Positions 33,748-43,427 of a DNA stretch of 64,000 bases are shown here, in pieces. The stretch is taken from assembly GCF_004834005.1 (NCBI RefSeq), contig NZ_STFF01000007.1:62001-126000 (forward strand). The letters are read 5' to 3'. A model generated the notes under the pieces. It did no database searches, was not told the DNA's origin, and saw only the letters and a list, made by a program, of their open reading frames with translations. The DNA comes from Niastella caeni (GTDB lineage: Bacteria; Bacteroidota; Bacteroidia; Chitinophagales; Chitinophagaceae). Both the position numbers and the translations under genes were made by a program. Each line of letters begins with the position of its first letter. The stretch's first letter is position 1.

Positions 33748-36378
33748 TCAAAAAACCTTAACATTCAATAGTTGATTCACTTCCTGTAACAACAAATGCT
33801 TGTAGTCGTGCAACTTGTCGAACTCGCTGGAAAGGGTGGAAGGAGCCGTGTTTTTCTTTGCCAGTTTTTCCAGTTTTTCGAGCTGCTGAAAAAATGGCGT
33901 GTTTTTACCCAGAATGGAAACTGTAGATTGAATGTGATGGGAGAGCGTAGCCACCTGGCGGGCGTCTTTTTGATCGATTGCATTTTTGAGCGCTTCCATT
34001 TCGCCGGGGAATTGTTTCAGGAATTGCTTGATGATGGTTTTCAAAAAATCACTGCTGCCCATCACCATATCCTGTAAAAAGTTCAGGTCAACATAATGCA
34101 GGTCGTTTTTAAGCGATTCAATATTCGCACTGCGTTCGTTGGAGAGGTATCTTGTAAGCAGGGTATATAATTCCCTTTCATGAATAGGTTTTGAAATGTA
34201 ATCGTTCATCCCATGGCTTAAACATTTTTCCCGCTCCCCGGCCAGTGCATGGGCCGTCATGGCAATAACGGGAATATCGCTTTTCAATTCTTTACGTATA
34301 GCCTGGGCCGTGGCATAGCCATCCATCAACGGCATTTGAATATCCAGTAATACCAGGTCGAAATTTTCGCGTTGCAACCATTCAATGGCTTTGGTGCCGT
34401 TATCAGCCAGTTCAAAATTCACTTTCCAGCTTTGGAAGGTAAATTTTATCAATAGCTGGTTCATGGCATTGTCTTCTACTACCAGCACCCTGGCATCGGG
34501 GAAGGCGCCGGCGCTGATCTCTGTTTTTTCCGACAGGGAAGCGGTCATTGCCTCGCCAACGGGCATCAATGAATATTCAATTTCAAAAATGAATTCGGTG
34601 CCTTTGCCCGGATCACTGTCAACCTGTATATTTCCCCCTTGCAAATGCACCAGGTTCCTTACAATGGAAAGCCCCAGACCGGTTCCGCCATATTTGCGTG
34701 TGGTATCGGTTTCCCCCTGTTGAAAGCGTTCAAAGATCGCATCCAGTTTATCGGTTGAAATGCCAATGCCGCTGTCTTTAACCGAAAACCGCAATCGGAT
34801 GTAATCGTTTTTTTGCTTCAGGGTGGTGATGTTAATAGAAATGCCGCCTTTTTGCGTAAACTTAATGGCATTGCTGATCAGGTTCACCAGAATTTGTGTA
34901 AGCCGCACTGCATCGCCCGTGAGTGTATCGGGGATGTTATCCTGGATGTAAAGAGAAAATGATAAATTCTTTTCCCTGGCTCTATGATAGAACATGGTTT
35001 CAATAGAACTGCAAAGCCCCCGCAAGCTGAATGGATTTTTTTCTATGCGTAACATCCCTGCTTCTATTTTTGAAATATCCAGAATGTCGTTGATAATGGT
35101 AAGCAGGTTTTCACTGGCCGATTGGATCAGATTGACAAACTGGTGTTGTTCTTCCTGCAGATTTGTTTTTTGTAACAGGTTGGTAAAACCAATGACAGAA
35201 TTGATAGGCGTTCTTATTTCATGGCTCATGTTGGCCAGGAATTGTTCTTTTACATTGGCCGACTCAATGGCCTGTTGCCGGGCTTCTTTTAATGCCGATT
35301 CAACCTTTTGTTGTTCGGTAATATCATAAATGGTGGAGCGGCTTGAAAGGTAATTTCCGCTGGCATCATAAATGGCAACAGAATTCAATACTACCGGAAA
35401 TGTTTTGCCTGTTTTCGTGCGCATGATCAGGCGGCGTTCCTTGATAGAGCCTGTTTTTTTAAAGTTGGGGAAGTTTTCCCTGACGCTTTTGGCGGTTTCT
35501 TCTTCCAGCACATCGTAAATAAATAATTTGCCTATCACTTCTTCCCGCGTATAACCCAGCCATTTTAATTCAGTATCGTTTATGGCAATTATGCGGGCAT
35601 CGCCGTCAATAGAGTGGTAACCGCAAGGGGCATTGTTGTACAGGTCCTGAATTTCGGCAGAGATCTTTTCTATATTATGACGGGCTTCTGTTTCGTTATC
35701 ATTTGCCTGTTTCAGTTCTTTAACCAAATGATGCATTCGCGTTAAATGGCGGATCACCAGCAGTGATAAGATGACTATACCAGATAATCCGAGTATGGTC
35801 AATAGCCGGCTGATGATTAAAATGATGAAGGTGCGTTTCCTGTTCTGTAGAATACCGGTCTGCAACTGATCGTATAATTCTTTCTCCAGTTGCATGGAAA
35901 GTTCGGTGATACTGTCGCGTAAAATAATACCTGCTTTACTGGAGATCCTTTTTTCCGCCTGCGCTTTACCAAAACGGGTATATACATCAATGATCTCATT
36001 ATTGATCAGGATCCTTTTTTCTATCAGCGCGGCCAGGTGGGTAAAGGAAGCCTGGTTGTACTGGTTTTTTGAAGCTTTTTGTAAGCCAGCCAGTTGATTC
36101 ATCAATAAATTGAGTGTATCCTGGGCGCCTGCAATAAAGTTACTGTCGCCGGTTATTACAAATCCGCGTACCCGGCTTTCAGTAAGAATTACATTTTTAA
36201 CTATGTTCTGGAGCTGGTTATGTAAATGGAATGATTCAATGGCTTCAAGGCTGGCTGAGCGGGATTTACTAATTATCCGCTCGGTGTTGAATTGAAGTAT
36301 AATGCCAGCTGCTATAAAAGCCACCGAGAAGGCAATACTGTATAGAATAAGCCTGTTAGGTTTAATGTTTCTTTTCAT
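33748..36378 (-). CDS. Hybrid histidine kinase: CHASE3-type sensor, PAS, HisKA, HATPase, receiver, Hpt
   Basis: 876 residues. TM1 ~12-28; periplasmic helical CHASE3-like domain ~35-180 ('ILTESRVRGFVITGD'); TM2 ~185-210; PAS ~250-365; HisKA with His386 in 'NMSHEIRTP'; HATPase_c with 'LISNAIKFT', 'DSGIGIS', 'GGTGLGLSI'; receiver with phospho-acceptor Asp679 in 'LLDIQMPLMDG'; C-terminal Hpt with likely His814 in 'LSHHIQST'. A full phosphorelay chain in one protein. The nearest upstream gene on the strand is a LytTR regulator, a possible final acceptor. Inner membrane. Confidence 0.93.
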   Translation of the reverse strand: MKRNIKPNRLILYSIAFSVAFIAAGIILQFNTERIISKSRSASLEAIESFHLHNQLQNIVKNVILTESRVRGFVITGDSNFIAGAQDTLNLLMNQLAGLQKASKNQYNQASFTHLAALIEKRILINNEIIDVYTRFGKAQAEKRISSKAGIILRDSITELSMQLEKELYDQLQTGILQNRKRTFIILIISRLLTILGLSGIVILSLLVIRHLTRMHHLVKELKQANDNETEARHNIEKISAEIQDLYNNAPCGYHSIDGDARIIAINDTELKWLGYTREEVIGKLFIYDVLEEETAKSVRENFPNFKKTGSIKERRLIMRTKTGKTFPVVLNSVAIYDASGNYLSSRSTIYDITEQQKVESALKEARQQAIESANVKEQFLANMSHEIRTPINSVIGFTNLLQKTNLQEEQHQFVNLIQSASENLLTIINDILDISKIEAGMLRIEKNPFSLRGLCSSIETMFYHRAREKNLSFSLYIQDNIPDTLTGDAVRLTQILVNLISNAIKFTQKGGISINITTLKQKNDYIRLRFSVKDSGIGISTDKLDAIFERFQQGETDTTRKYGGTGLGLSIVRNLVHLQGGNIQVDSDPGKGTEFIFEIEYSLMPVGEAMTASLSEKTEISAGAFPDARVLVVEDNAMNQLLIKFTFQSWKVNFELADNGTKAIEWLQRENFDLVLLDIQMPLMDGYATAQAIRKELKSDIPVIAMTAHALAGEREKCLSHGMNDYISKPIHERELYTLLTRYLSNERSANIESLKNDLHYVDLNFLQDMVMGSSDFLKTIIKQFLKQFPGEMEALKNAIDQKDARQVATLSHHIQSTVSILGKNTPFFQQLEKLEKLAKKNTAPSTLSSEFDKLHDYKHLLLQEVNQLLNVKVF

Positions 36379-36537
36379 GGTAACTGATGCTACCTCAGTA
36401 ACCTGACCTTAACCTGGGAACGGATGCTGTTGCTAACCTAATCGCTACTTTGCGCTCAATGGAACAAGTGACAAAAGCCGAAAATGGTGTCACTGTCGCA
36501 TGCGCTTGTACATAAACAAATGCAATTTAATATAAAC

Positions 36538-37233
36538 TTACAATAACTTTATTTTCTGGATCAATTTACTGCGATAACTTTCGGCTACAGGTATGGGGGT
36601 ATTGAGGATATTAACAACGCCGTCTTCAATGGAATCGATTTTATCGAGCGATATGATATAACTACGATGAACACGCATCAGCCGGCCTGAATTGATCTTT
36701 TCTTCAATCGCTTTAAGCGTTGAATGTACAATATGCCATTGCGTTTCGGTACGTATTTTCACATAATCACCCATAGCTTCTATCCATAGTATTTCTTCCA
36801 GCCGTAATTTTTTAAGCATATTGTTATCCCTGATAAAAAGATAATCATCGGCCGCTGATGTAACTTCCGTATCGTTCCGCAGCAGTATATCCCGCACTTT
36901 TTCCACTGCCTGCATCAGACGGGGCAGGCTCACTGGTTTTATCAGGTAATCCACCACATTCAGGTCAAAAGCCTCTACCGCGTACTGCTTCTGGGAAGTG
37001 GTGAGAATGGCAAGGGTTTGTTTGGGCAATATTTTCAACAAATCAATGCCGGTCATTCCCGGCATTTCTATGTCTAAAAGAACCAGATTAGGCGGATTGG
37101 CCGTAATATTGCGGTGGGCTTCCATCGCGTCTTTACATTCGCCAGTGACCTGTAACCTTCCGGTTTGCAGCGCCAATTGACGTAAAGTGAGCCTCGACAA
37201 ATCGTTATCGTCCACTATCAAACAGGTTATCAT
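36538..37233 (-). CDS. LytTR-family response regulator
   Basis: 231 residues: receiver ~1-115 ('IVDDN', Asp54 in 'LLDIEMPGMTGID', Lys in 'LIKPVS') and LytTR DNA-binding domain ~130-230 ('EEILWIEAMGDYVKIRT', 'FMRVHRSY'-like 'LMRVHRSYIISL'). Usually regulated by LytS/YpdA-type kinases; here it lies 159 bp upstream of the hybrid kinase on the same strand, so the two may form one signalling unit. Confidence 0.92.
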   Translation of the reverse strand: MITCLIVDDNDLSRLTLRQLALQTGRLQVTGECKDAMEAHRNITANPPNLVLLDIEMPGMTGIDLLKILPKQTLAILTTSQKQYAVEAFDLNVVDYLIKPVSLPRLMQAVEKVRDILLRNDTEVTSAADDYLFIRDNNMLKKLRLEEILWIEAMGDYVKIRTETQWHIVHSTLKAIEEKINSGRLMRVHRSYIISLDKIDSIEDGVVNILNTPIPVAESYRSKLIQKIKLL

Positions 37234-37387
37234 AGCGTAATGGTCGTAATAAATAGTTAAGGTAATTTAAGTTAGCAAAAAATTAGTAATGATTAAACCG
37301 GCTACAATTTTTTTTATCTCATATTCGTTGTTCAGTGCATCATGTGCCGCCGGGTGTACTTCCACCAGCCGGATAATTAGCAAACGT

Positions 37388-38395
37388 ATGAAGAAATTGC
37401 TCGTTCTTCTTGTTTTCACGGTTGCTATGCAACCTTCTTTTTCCCAAAACGGGGGAAAGCTGGATTCATTATTTGCAAAAGGCGACACAACGGCTGTGCT
37501 TGACTCATTACTAAAAGACTTTGACCTTTATTTGGATAGTTTAACAGGCCGAAAAAGTTTCTTTACCGTAAATACGGGCATCGGTACCGGTTTTTTTAGT
37601 TTTAACGACCGCAATACCGTAACTGTTAACACCGAAAAGAAGCTTATTTTCTCGCCTTCGGTAGGGTATTTTCATAAATCAGGATTGGGTATTGCTGCTT
37701 CGGCTTATGCGTTGTTGAATAACGGAATAAATTTTTACCAGTACTCGTTCAGTCCGTCCTTTGACTGTATAAAAAACAGTTTTTCAGCCGGCGTCGCATA
37801 TACAAGGTACCTGACCAAGGATTCGCTTGATTTTTACACTACACCTATCCAGAATGAATTGTTTGCCTATTTTTCTTATAAGAAGTGGTGGGTACGGCCA
37901 ACCCTCAGCCTGAGTTACGGGTGGGGTAGTAAAGCAGAATATGAAAAAAGGGAAGCTACCCGTTTTGCGCGATTGCTGGAGCAGCGTGACCGCTATTACG
38001 TGATCATAAAGAATGTAACCTCGGTGCGTGATTTTTCAGCTACCATTTCGGTACGTAAAGATATTGACTGGTATAGTGTATTTAGCAAAGCGGATAATAT
38101 AACGTTAACGCCTATTGCCATGTTGAATGCCGGTACCCAAAACTATGGTTTTAACACTTCCTATTCTTATAACTTTTCGCCGGTACGCGCTAATTCGTTG
38201 CCCAGTAATAACGATATATCAGATAATACGCAATTTGCGCTGCAATCTGCCTGTTTGGCCATCCGGGGAAGTTATTTAAAAGGTAGGTTCCTGTTGCAAT
38301 CGCAGGTGTTGTTCGATTATTTCTTACAGGATCTGGAGGGTTCCGGTTCAAAGTTGAACACCGTTTATTCCATAACAGCAGGTTTAAGTTTCTAA
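37388..38395 (+). CDS. Secreted protein, probable outer-membrane beta-barrel, unknown function
   Basis: The internal ATG at 37388 gives a clean signal peptide (MKKLLVLLVFTVAMQPSFSQ); the frame upstream (to 37289) is not signal-like. 335 residues. After a helical ~40-residue segment come alternating strands rich in Tyr/Phe/Ser ('FFTVNTGIGTGFFSF', 'GLGIAASAYALL', 'TLSLSYGWGS') and a terminal 'YSITAGLSF' ending in Phe, as in outer-membrane barrels. I do not recognise a named family. Confidence 0.72.
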   Translation: MKKLLVLLVFTVAMQPSFSQNGGKLDSLFAKGDTTAVLDSLLKDFDLYLDSLTGRKSFFTVNTGIGTGFFSFNDRNTVTVNTEKKLIFSPSVGYFHKSGLGIAASAYALLNNGINFYQYSFSPSFDCIKNSFSAGVAYTRYLTKDSLDFYTTPIQNELFAYFSYKKWWVRPTLSLSYGWGSKAEYEKREATRFARLLEQRDRYYVIIKNVTSVRDFSATISVRKDIDWYSVFSKADNITLTPIAMLNAGTQNYGFNTSYSYNFSPVRANSLPSNNDISDNTQFALQSACLAIRGSYLKGRFLLQSQVLFDYFLQDLEGSGSKLNTVYSITAGLSF

Positions 38396-38505
38396 TCATT
38401 GATTTTTAGGCATTTCTTCACTTAGCTGTTAAGGGAAATTAACAGCCATGGTTGAACCTTGGCATATAAGTTGAAATTCTATAGGTGAACCATAAATAAC
38501 AGAAT

Positions 38506-39093
38506 ATGAAACTAAAATCCCTGGCTTTATTAACAATTGCTTCAACTCTGACTACAATGACTTTTGCACAAGGATTTCATGTTGGTGCAAAAGCCGGTGC
38601 TAATATTTTCAAAGTAGACGGATCATCAATGAAAGATGAATTTAGTTTTGGATATAATCTGGGCGCATTTGCCGAATTGGGCATCAGTGACAAAGTAGCT
38701 ATACAACCCGAGGTAATGTGGAACCAAACTAACTTCCGCACCGGTTCCAAATTCAGTGATATATATCCGGGAGGAACTAACGACGTAAAAGGAAAGCTGA
38801 ATTATATAAGCATTCCTATTTTATTAAATTACAATGTGGCCAAGTTCTTCACATTGCAGGCAGGTCCGCAATTTGGTATCCTGCTCGATCAGGACAAAAG
38901 TCTTTTTCAAAATGGTCAGGACGCCTTTAAAAAGGGTGACTTCTCTATGCTGGGAGGCGTACAATTAAATATCGGTGCGCTTAAAGTAGGCGGCCGTTAT
39001 GTAGTAGGTTTGGCAAATATTAATGATATTGATAATAAAGAAAAATGGAAGAACCAGGGATTCCAGGTTTTTCTGGGCACAAGGATATTATAA
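38506..39093 (+). CDS. PorT-type outer-membrane beta-barrel protein
   Basis: 195 residues with a signal peptide ending 'TMTFAQ'. The rest fits the OMP_b-brl_2 (PorT-like) pattern: 'GFHVGAKAGANIFKV', 'GYNLGAFAELGISDKVAIQP' strands, 'LNYISIPILLNYNV', 'LQAGPQFGILL' and a terminal 'FQVFLGTRIL'. Probable eight-stranded outer-membrane protein. Function unknown; monocistronic, with a terminator shared with pgi. Confidence 0.82.
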   Translation: MKLKSLALLTIASTLTTMTFAQGFHVGAKAGANIFKVDGSSMKDEFSFGYNLGAFAELGISDKVAIQPEVMWNQTNFRTGSKFSDIYPGGTNDVKGKLNYISIPILLNYNVAKFFTLQAGPQFGILLDQDKSLFQNGQDAFKKGDFSMLGGVQLNIGALKVGGRYVVGLANINDIDNKEKWKNQGFQVFLGTRIL

Positions 39094-39108
39094 CCAAATC
39101 CCCCCATA

Positions 39109-39145
39109 TAAAAAGCCCTCTCGTTAACCGGGAGGGCTTTTCTCT
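39109..39145. terminator. Bidirectional hairpin terminator
   Basis: AAAAGCCCTC (39111-39120) pairs with GAGGGCTTTT (39132-39141), with A/T runs outside. Lies between the convergent PorT-like gene and pgi. Confidence 0.85.
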
Positions 39146-39170
39146 TACTTTCTACTTCTGCTACCTAATA

Positions 39171-40829
39171 TCAACTTTCTGCCTTCATTTTCTTCCACGC
39201 ATTGATCAAACCATTGGTAGATGAGTCGTGTTTGCTGACGGGTTTGTCGTCCTGCAGTTCGGGCAAAATATTATTAGCGAGCTGTTTTCCTAATTCAACG
39301 CCCCACTGATCAAAGCTGAATATATTCCAGATAACACCCTGCACAAAGATCTTATGCTCGTATAAAGCGATCAACTGGCCTAATGTATAGGGAGTGATCT
39401 TTTTTACCAGGATAGAATTGGTTGGCCGGTTGCCGGTAAATACTTTAAATGGCACCAACGCATCTATTTCTTCGGTTGATTTTCCTGCTTTTACCAGTTC
39501 CGCTTCAGCTTCTTCTGCTGTTTTTCCATTCATCAACGCTTCTGTTTGTGCAAAGAAGTTCGATAACAGTTTGGCATGATGATCACCAATAGGATTGTGG
39601 CTTACGGCCGGTGCAATAAAATCACAGGGGATCAGCAACGTACCCTGGTGTATCAGTTGGTAAAACGCATGCTGGCCATTGGTGCCGGGTTCGCCCCAGA
39701 TAACAGGCCCGGTATTGTACCGAACGTTTTTGCCTTTGCGATCAACGCTTTTTCCATTGCTTTCCATATTGCCTTGTTGAAAATAAGCGGCAAAGCGATG
39801 CAGGTATTGATCGTACGGTAAAATGGCTTCTGTTTGGCTGTCGAAGAAGTTCGTATACCAAAGGCCAATAAGCGCCATAATAACCGGTATATTTCCCTCG
39901 AAAGGTGTTTTGCGGAAATGATTATCTGTTGAATGCGCGCCTTTTAACAACGATTCAAAATGCTCGTAACCTACGGTTAACGCAATAGATAAACCAATTG
40001 CGCTCCATAAAGAATAACGGCCGCCCACCCAGTCCCAGAATTCGAACATATTGGCTTTGTCGATGCCAAACTTCACCACTTCTTTTTCATTGGTGCTAAG
40101 CGCCACAAAATGCTTGGCGATATAACTTTCATCACCGGCTGCTTCCAGGAACCATTGCCGTGCGGTATGGGCATTGGTCATGGTTTCCTGCGTGGTAAAT
40201 GTTTTGGAAGCGATCAGGAAAAGGGTTTCCTGCGGATTTACTTTCCTGAGCGTTTCGGCAATATGTGTGGCGTCGACATTCGATACGAAGTAAACCTCGA
40301 TATCTTTTTTCCAGTATGGTTTCAGCGCTTCGGTAACCATATAAGGGCCCAGGTCGCTGCCGCCAATACCGATGTTAACAATGTACTTTATTTTATTTCC
40401 GGTGTAACCTGTCCATTCACCGCTGTGAATGCGATTACAGAACTGTTTCATTTGCTGTAATACCTGTTGCACCTGGGGTATAACGTTTTTACCCAGGGCG
40501 TATACCGGTTCATTGCCCATATTACGCAGGGCGGTATGTAACACAGATCTGCCTTCAGTTTCATTGATCGCTTCACCATTGAACATTGCTTCAATGGCTT
40601 CGGGCAATTTGCATTCATTCGCCAGGTCTATCAGCAATGAAAGGGTTTTGGCGTTAATGCGGTTCTTGGAATAATCGAATAATATATCTTCAAACGAAAT
40701 AGAGAAGTTCCTGAATCTGTCCGGATCATCGGCAAACAGCTCACGCAGGTGGGTTTCGGAAATCTTTTTATAATGGCGTTCCAGCTTTTCCCATGCATCA
40801 GTTTGGTGGGGCTTAATCTTTGGTAACAT
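39171..40829 (-). CDS. pgi: Glucose-6-phosphate isomerase
   Basis: Interconverts glucose-6-phosphate and fructose-6-phosphate in glycolysis/gluconeogenesis. Seen: 'VNIGIGGSDLGPYMV', 'ASKTFTTQETMTNA', 'DWVGGRYSLWSAIGL', 'GNMESNGKSV', 'PVIWGEPGTNGQHAFYQL' and the C-terminal 'FDQWGVELGK'. Start at the ATG 40829 (552 residues, normal for the long bacterial form); the longer frame begins with TTG. A -7 promoter element lies 19 bases upstream. Confidence 0.97.
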   Translation of the reverse strand: MLPKIKPHQTDAWEKLERHYKKISETHLRELFADDPDRFRNFSISFEDILFDYSKNRINAKTLSLLIDLANECKLPEAIEAMFNGEAINETEGRSVLHTALRNMGNEPVYALGKNVIPQVQQVLQQMKQFCNRIHSGEWTGYTGNKIKYIVNIGIGGSDLGPYMVTEALKPYWKKDIEVYFVSNVDATHIAETLRKVNPQETLFLIASKTFTTQETMTNAHTARQWFLEAAGDESYIAKHFVALSTNEKEVVKFGIDKANMFEFWDWVGGRYSLWSAIGLSIALTVGYEHFESLLKGAHSTDNHFRKTPFEGNIPVIMALIGLWYTNFFDSQTEAILPYDQYLHRFAAYFQQGNMESNGKSVDRKGKNVRYNTGPVIWGEPGTNGQHAFYQLIHQGTLLIPCDFIAPAVSHNPIGDHHAKLLSNFFAQTEALMNGKTAEEAEAELVKAGKSTEEIDALVPFKVFTGNRPTNSILVKKITPYTLGQLIALYEHKIFVQGVIWNIFSFDQWGVELGKQLANNILPELQDDKPVSKHDSSTNGLINAWKKMKAES

Positions 40830-40847
40830 ACGTCTATGAATTAGCTT

Positions 40848-40855
40848 CAAAAATA
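40848..40855 (-). promoter_or_regulatory. pgi -7 promoter element
   Basis: Minus-strand TATTTTTG matches TAnnTTTG, 18 bases from the ATG at 40829. No clear -33. Confidence 0.4.
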
Positions 40856-40861
40856 AATGTT

Positions 40862-40959
40862 TCTAAGTTCTTAGTTGTAAAGTTCCTGGTGTTAAGTTTC
40901 AGGTTACCGGTTACCAGTTACCGGGTTCCAGGTTTCAGGTTACAGTTTCAGGTTACAGG
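40862..40959. repeat. Intergenic word repeat (GGTTACAG / GGTTTCAG)
   Basis: Words TTCAGGTTACCGGTTACCAG, TTACCGGGTTCCAGG, TTTCAGGTTACAG, TTTCAGGTTACAGG in one orientation. The inverse orientation of the same word lies at 42201-42241, on the other side of the threonine aldolase gene. Confidence 0.65.
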
Positions 40960-41065
40960 AAAACGAAACTGTATTTGCCCTTTCCACCGGTTATGTTCTC
41001 AGTGAATCGGCGATCAGCAGTCGTGAAACCGCTGCGCGTTACACGCTAGGTAAACAGGCCAAAGG

Positions 41066-42088
41066 TCACAAGTTTAAATTGAGTATCGTTTCAATGACAT
41101 ACTCCACCATTTTCGGTGCAATATTCAAATGCAGCACCATCCGCACCTGGGTAGGAGAGATGGGAATAACCAGGATGTTCTTTTCTTTTAACGCCGCCGC
41201 TACCTGGGCGGGTTGAAACGGGGGTTGTACCTCAAAGATGATGATGTTGGTTTCAACGGGTAATATACCTGCCGTAAACGTAGTCTTAATAAGATTGGCT
41301 GCAATTTCTTTTGCATGTTCATGGTCCTGCTGCAACCTGATTATATTATTCTTCAAAGCATATACACCACAGGCAGCCATAAAACCAGCCTGTCGCATAC
41401 CTCCGCCAAATACTTTCCGTACCCGGCGTGCCTTTTTAATAAAAGCCTGGTTGCCTATTAAGATGCTTCCTATGGGGCAGCCCAACCCTTTATTTAAACA
41501 AACCGAGATGCTATTGAATAAAGCGCCGTATTCTTTGGGTGATTCATTACGGGCTACTATGGCATTGAACAAGCGGGCGCCGTCGAGGTGCAGTGAAAGA
41601 TCATGGTTGTCACACACCGTACGAATGTGTTGTATCTCCTGTATATCATAACAACTACCACCCCCGCGGTTCGAGGTATTTTCAAGACATACCAACGACG
41701 TGTGTGCTTTATGTACATCATCGGGATTAATTGCAGCTGCTACCTGTTCAGCAGTAATGCGTCCGCGGTTACCGGGTAATAACCGCGATTGCACGCCTGA
41801 ATTAAATGCCATACCTCCGCCTTCATATTGGTAAACATGCGCAGTTTGATCACAGATCACTTCATCACCAGGTTGTGTATGTACTTTAATGGCTATCTGG
41901 TTGCTCATAGTACCGGTAGGACAATACAACGCAGCTTCCATCCCGAATAATTCTGCCGCCATTGCTTCCAGCGTATTTACGGTGGGGTCTTCGCCAAATA
42001 CATCATCGCCAACGGGCGCTCGCAATAAAGCATCAATCATCTCTGATGTTGGTTGGGTTACCGTATCTGATCGCAAATCAACTATCAT
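41066..42088 (-). CDS. Low-specificity threonine aldolase (PLP-dependent)
   Basis: Cleaves L-threonine (and allo-threonine) to glycine and acetaldehyde. The ATG at 42088 starts 'MIVDLRSDTVTQPT', the canonical N-terminus; the frame upstream is open but not protein-like. Also 'GDDVFGEDPTVN', 'YCPTGTMSNQIA', 'HLDGARLFNA', the PLP Lys in 'SVCLNKGLGCPIGS' and 'RQAGFMAA'. 340 residues, cytosolic fold type I. Both sides carry word repeats of the same CAGGTTTC family in opposite orientations. Confidence 0.95.
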   Translation of the reverse strand: MIVDLRSDTVTQPTSEMIDALLRAPVGDDVFGEDPTVNTLEAMAAELFGMEAALYCPTGTMSNQIAIKVHTQPGDEVICDQTAHVYQYEGGGMAFNSGVQSRLLPGNRGRITAEQVAAAINPDDVHKAHTSLVCLENTSNRGGGSCYDIQEIQHIRTVCDNHDLSLHLDGARLFNAIVARNESPKEYGALFNSISVCLNKGLGCPIGSILIGNQAFIKKARRVRKVFGGGMRQAGFMAACGVYALKNNIIRLQQDHEHAKEIAANLIKTTFTAGILPVETNIIIFEVQPPFQPAQVAAALKEKNILVIPISPTQVRMVLHLNIAPKMVEYVIETILNLNL

Positions 42089-42200
42089 AGTAAATATCGA
42101 ATAATGAATGTTAAATGTAAAGACCAATAGGCAATTTGCAAAAAATGGGCTAAAGACGTAAAACGGCAAACGTGAAAGCAAAACAATTTCAGCAGGCGGC

Positions 42201-42241
42201 ACCGGCAACTGGTAACCGGTACCCTGAAACCTGAAACCTGT
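42201..42241. repeat. Intergenic word repeat (CCTGAAAC), inverse of 40862-40959
   Basis: AACTGGTAACCGGTACCC, TGAAACCTGAAACCTG. Complement of the words on the other side of the threonine aldolase gene. Confidence 0.6.
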
Positions 42242-42360
42242 AAAATTATCCTATCATCACAATATTTTTTTTTAACATCTAATTAAACTTCCATGCAAAC
42301 CAGCCATCAAAAAAGCGCACTTTACCACAACAATAATTTTTACACTTTAAAAGTATAACC

Positions 42361-43251
42361 ATGAAATGTAGAATTTCAGCAGCTATTGCTATGCTCTTTC
42401 TGATGACTTTATCGATCGTTTCCTGTAAAAAGGATAACAGTGCCCAAACCCCCGTAAGCGATACGGAAGCACAAACCATTAGCCAGGAAGATGCCGCCGC
42501 GGAAGGCGAGTACGATGATATTACTGAAATGGGTTTGGCTACCGGCGCCGATATGGAAGGCGGTGCTATTGATAACGGTCGCATGGAAACCAATGGCAAT
42601 ACTGCCCGTATCCGTCTTGATCTGTTCCTGAACCTGCAATTAAAATTAGGGCCCTGTGTTACCGTTACTGCTGAACCTAACGACACTACCTTTCCAAAAA
42701 CAGTTACTATAAATTATGGCGATGGTTGTATCTGCCGCGATGGTAAATTCAGAAAAGGTACTGTGGTATTATACTTTTCTGCACCACTTCGCAAACCAGG
42801 CTCTGTGCTCACCATTACATTAAAAGATTACTATGTAAACCGGGCTCATATCGAAGGCGTGAAAACCATTACCAATCTCAGTGCTAACGGAGCTGTAAAA
42901 TATTCAGTGAAAATTGAAGGTGGTAAAGTAACCTGGCCTAACGGTAGAGGATTTACTTATGCTGGCACTAAAACCGTTACGCAAATTGAAGGCGCTGCAA
43001 CCCTCAACTGTGCAGATGATGTATACTCAATTGAAGTACGTACACAGATAAAATATGCCAATGGTGTTACCGTTACAAAGAATACTGAAACGCCGCTGAT
43101 AAAACCCGTAGCCTGCCATTGGATCGTGAAGGGGATTTTGAAGATCACCATCAATGACCGGGTACTGTATGTTGATTTTGGAGCCGGCGGCGGTTGCGAT
43201 AATAAAGCATTATTAACCTGGGCTAACGGACAAATAGAGATTAATTTGTAA
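42361..43251 (+). CDS. Lipoprotein of unknown function
   Basis: 296 residues with a lipoprotein signal, lipobox IVSC (Cys22). Residues 23-85 are acidic and low in complexity; the rest is a beta-rich domain with 'VTINYGDGCICRDGKFRKG', 'VLYFSAPLR', 'ITLKDYYVN' and 'NCADDVYSI'. The pattern of a conserved Cys-x-Cys after a GDG turn recalls a group of hypothetical lipoproteins I associate with Chitinophagaceae, but I cannot name a domain. Monocistronic, followed by a terminator. Confidence 0.75.
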   Translation: MKCRISAAIAMLFLMTLSIVSCKKDNSAQTPVSDTEAQTISQEDAAAEGEYDDITEMGLATGADMEGGAIDNGRMETNGNTARIRLDLFLNLQLKLGPCVTVTAEPNDTTFPKTVTINYGDGCICRDGKFRKGTVVLYFSAPLRKPGSVLTITLKDYYVNRAHIEGVKTITNLSANGAVKYSVKIEGGKVTWPNGRGFTYAGTKTVTQIEGAATLNCADDVYSIEVRTQIKYANGVTVTKNTETPLIKPVACHWIVKGILKITINDRVLYVDFGAGGGCDNKALLTWANGQIEINL

Positions 43252-43344
43252 GAAGCTACAAAAGCTGAAAGCCAAAAGCAATACAAGCCTTCCGCGCATT
43301 GCGAAACAATCTACAAACAAAAAATTATAAACCACAAACAAGAA

Positions 43345-43376
43345 AGCCTTCCCGAAAAGCGGGAGGGTTTTTTGTT
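43345..43376 (+). terminator. Hairpin terminator after the lipoprotein gene
   Basis: CCTTCCCG, loop AAAAG, CGGGAGGG (one G-T pair), then TTTTTTG. 95 bases after the stop of the lipoprotein gene; converges with the DUF2452 gene. Confidence 0.8.
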
Positions 43377-43427
43377 TGCCTGCAGGTTATTGCCACTCCA
43401 AATTTCAATATACAATAACCAATAAGC

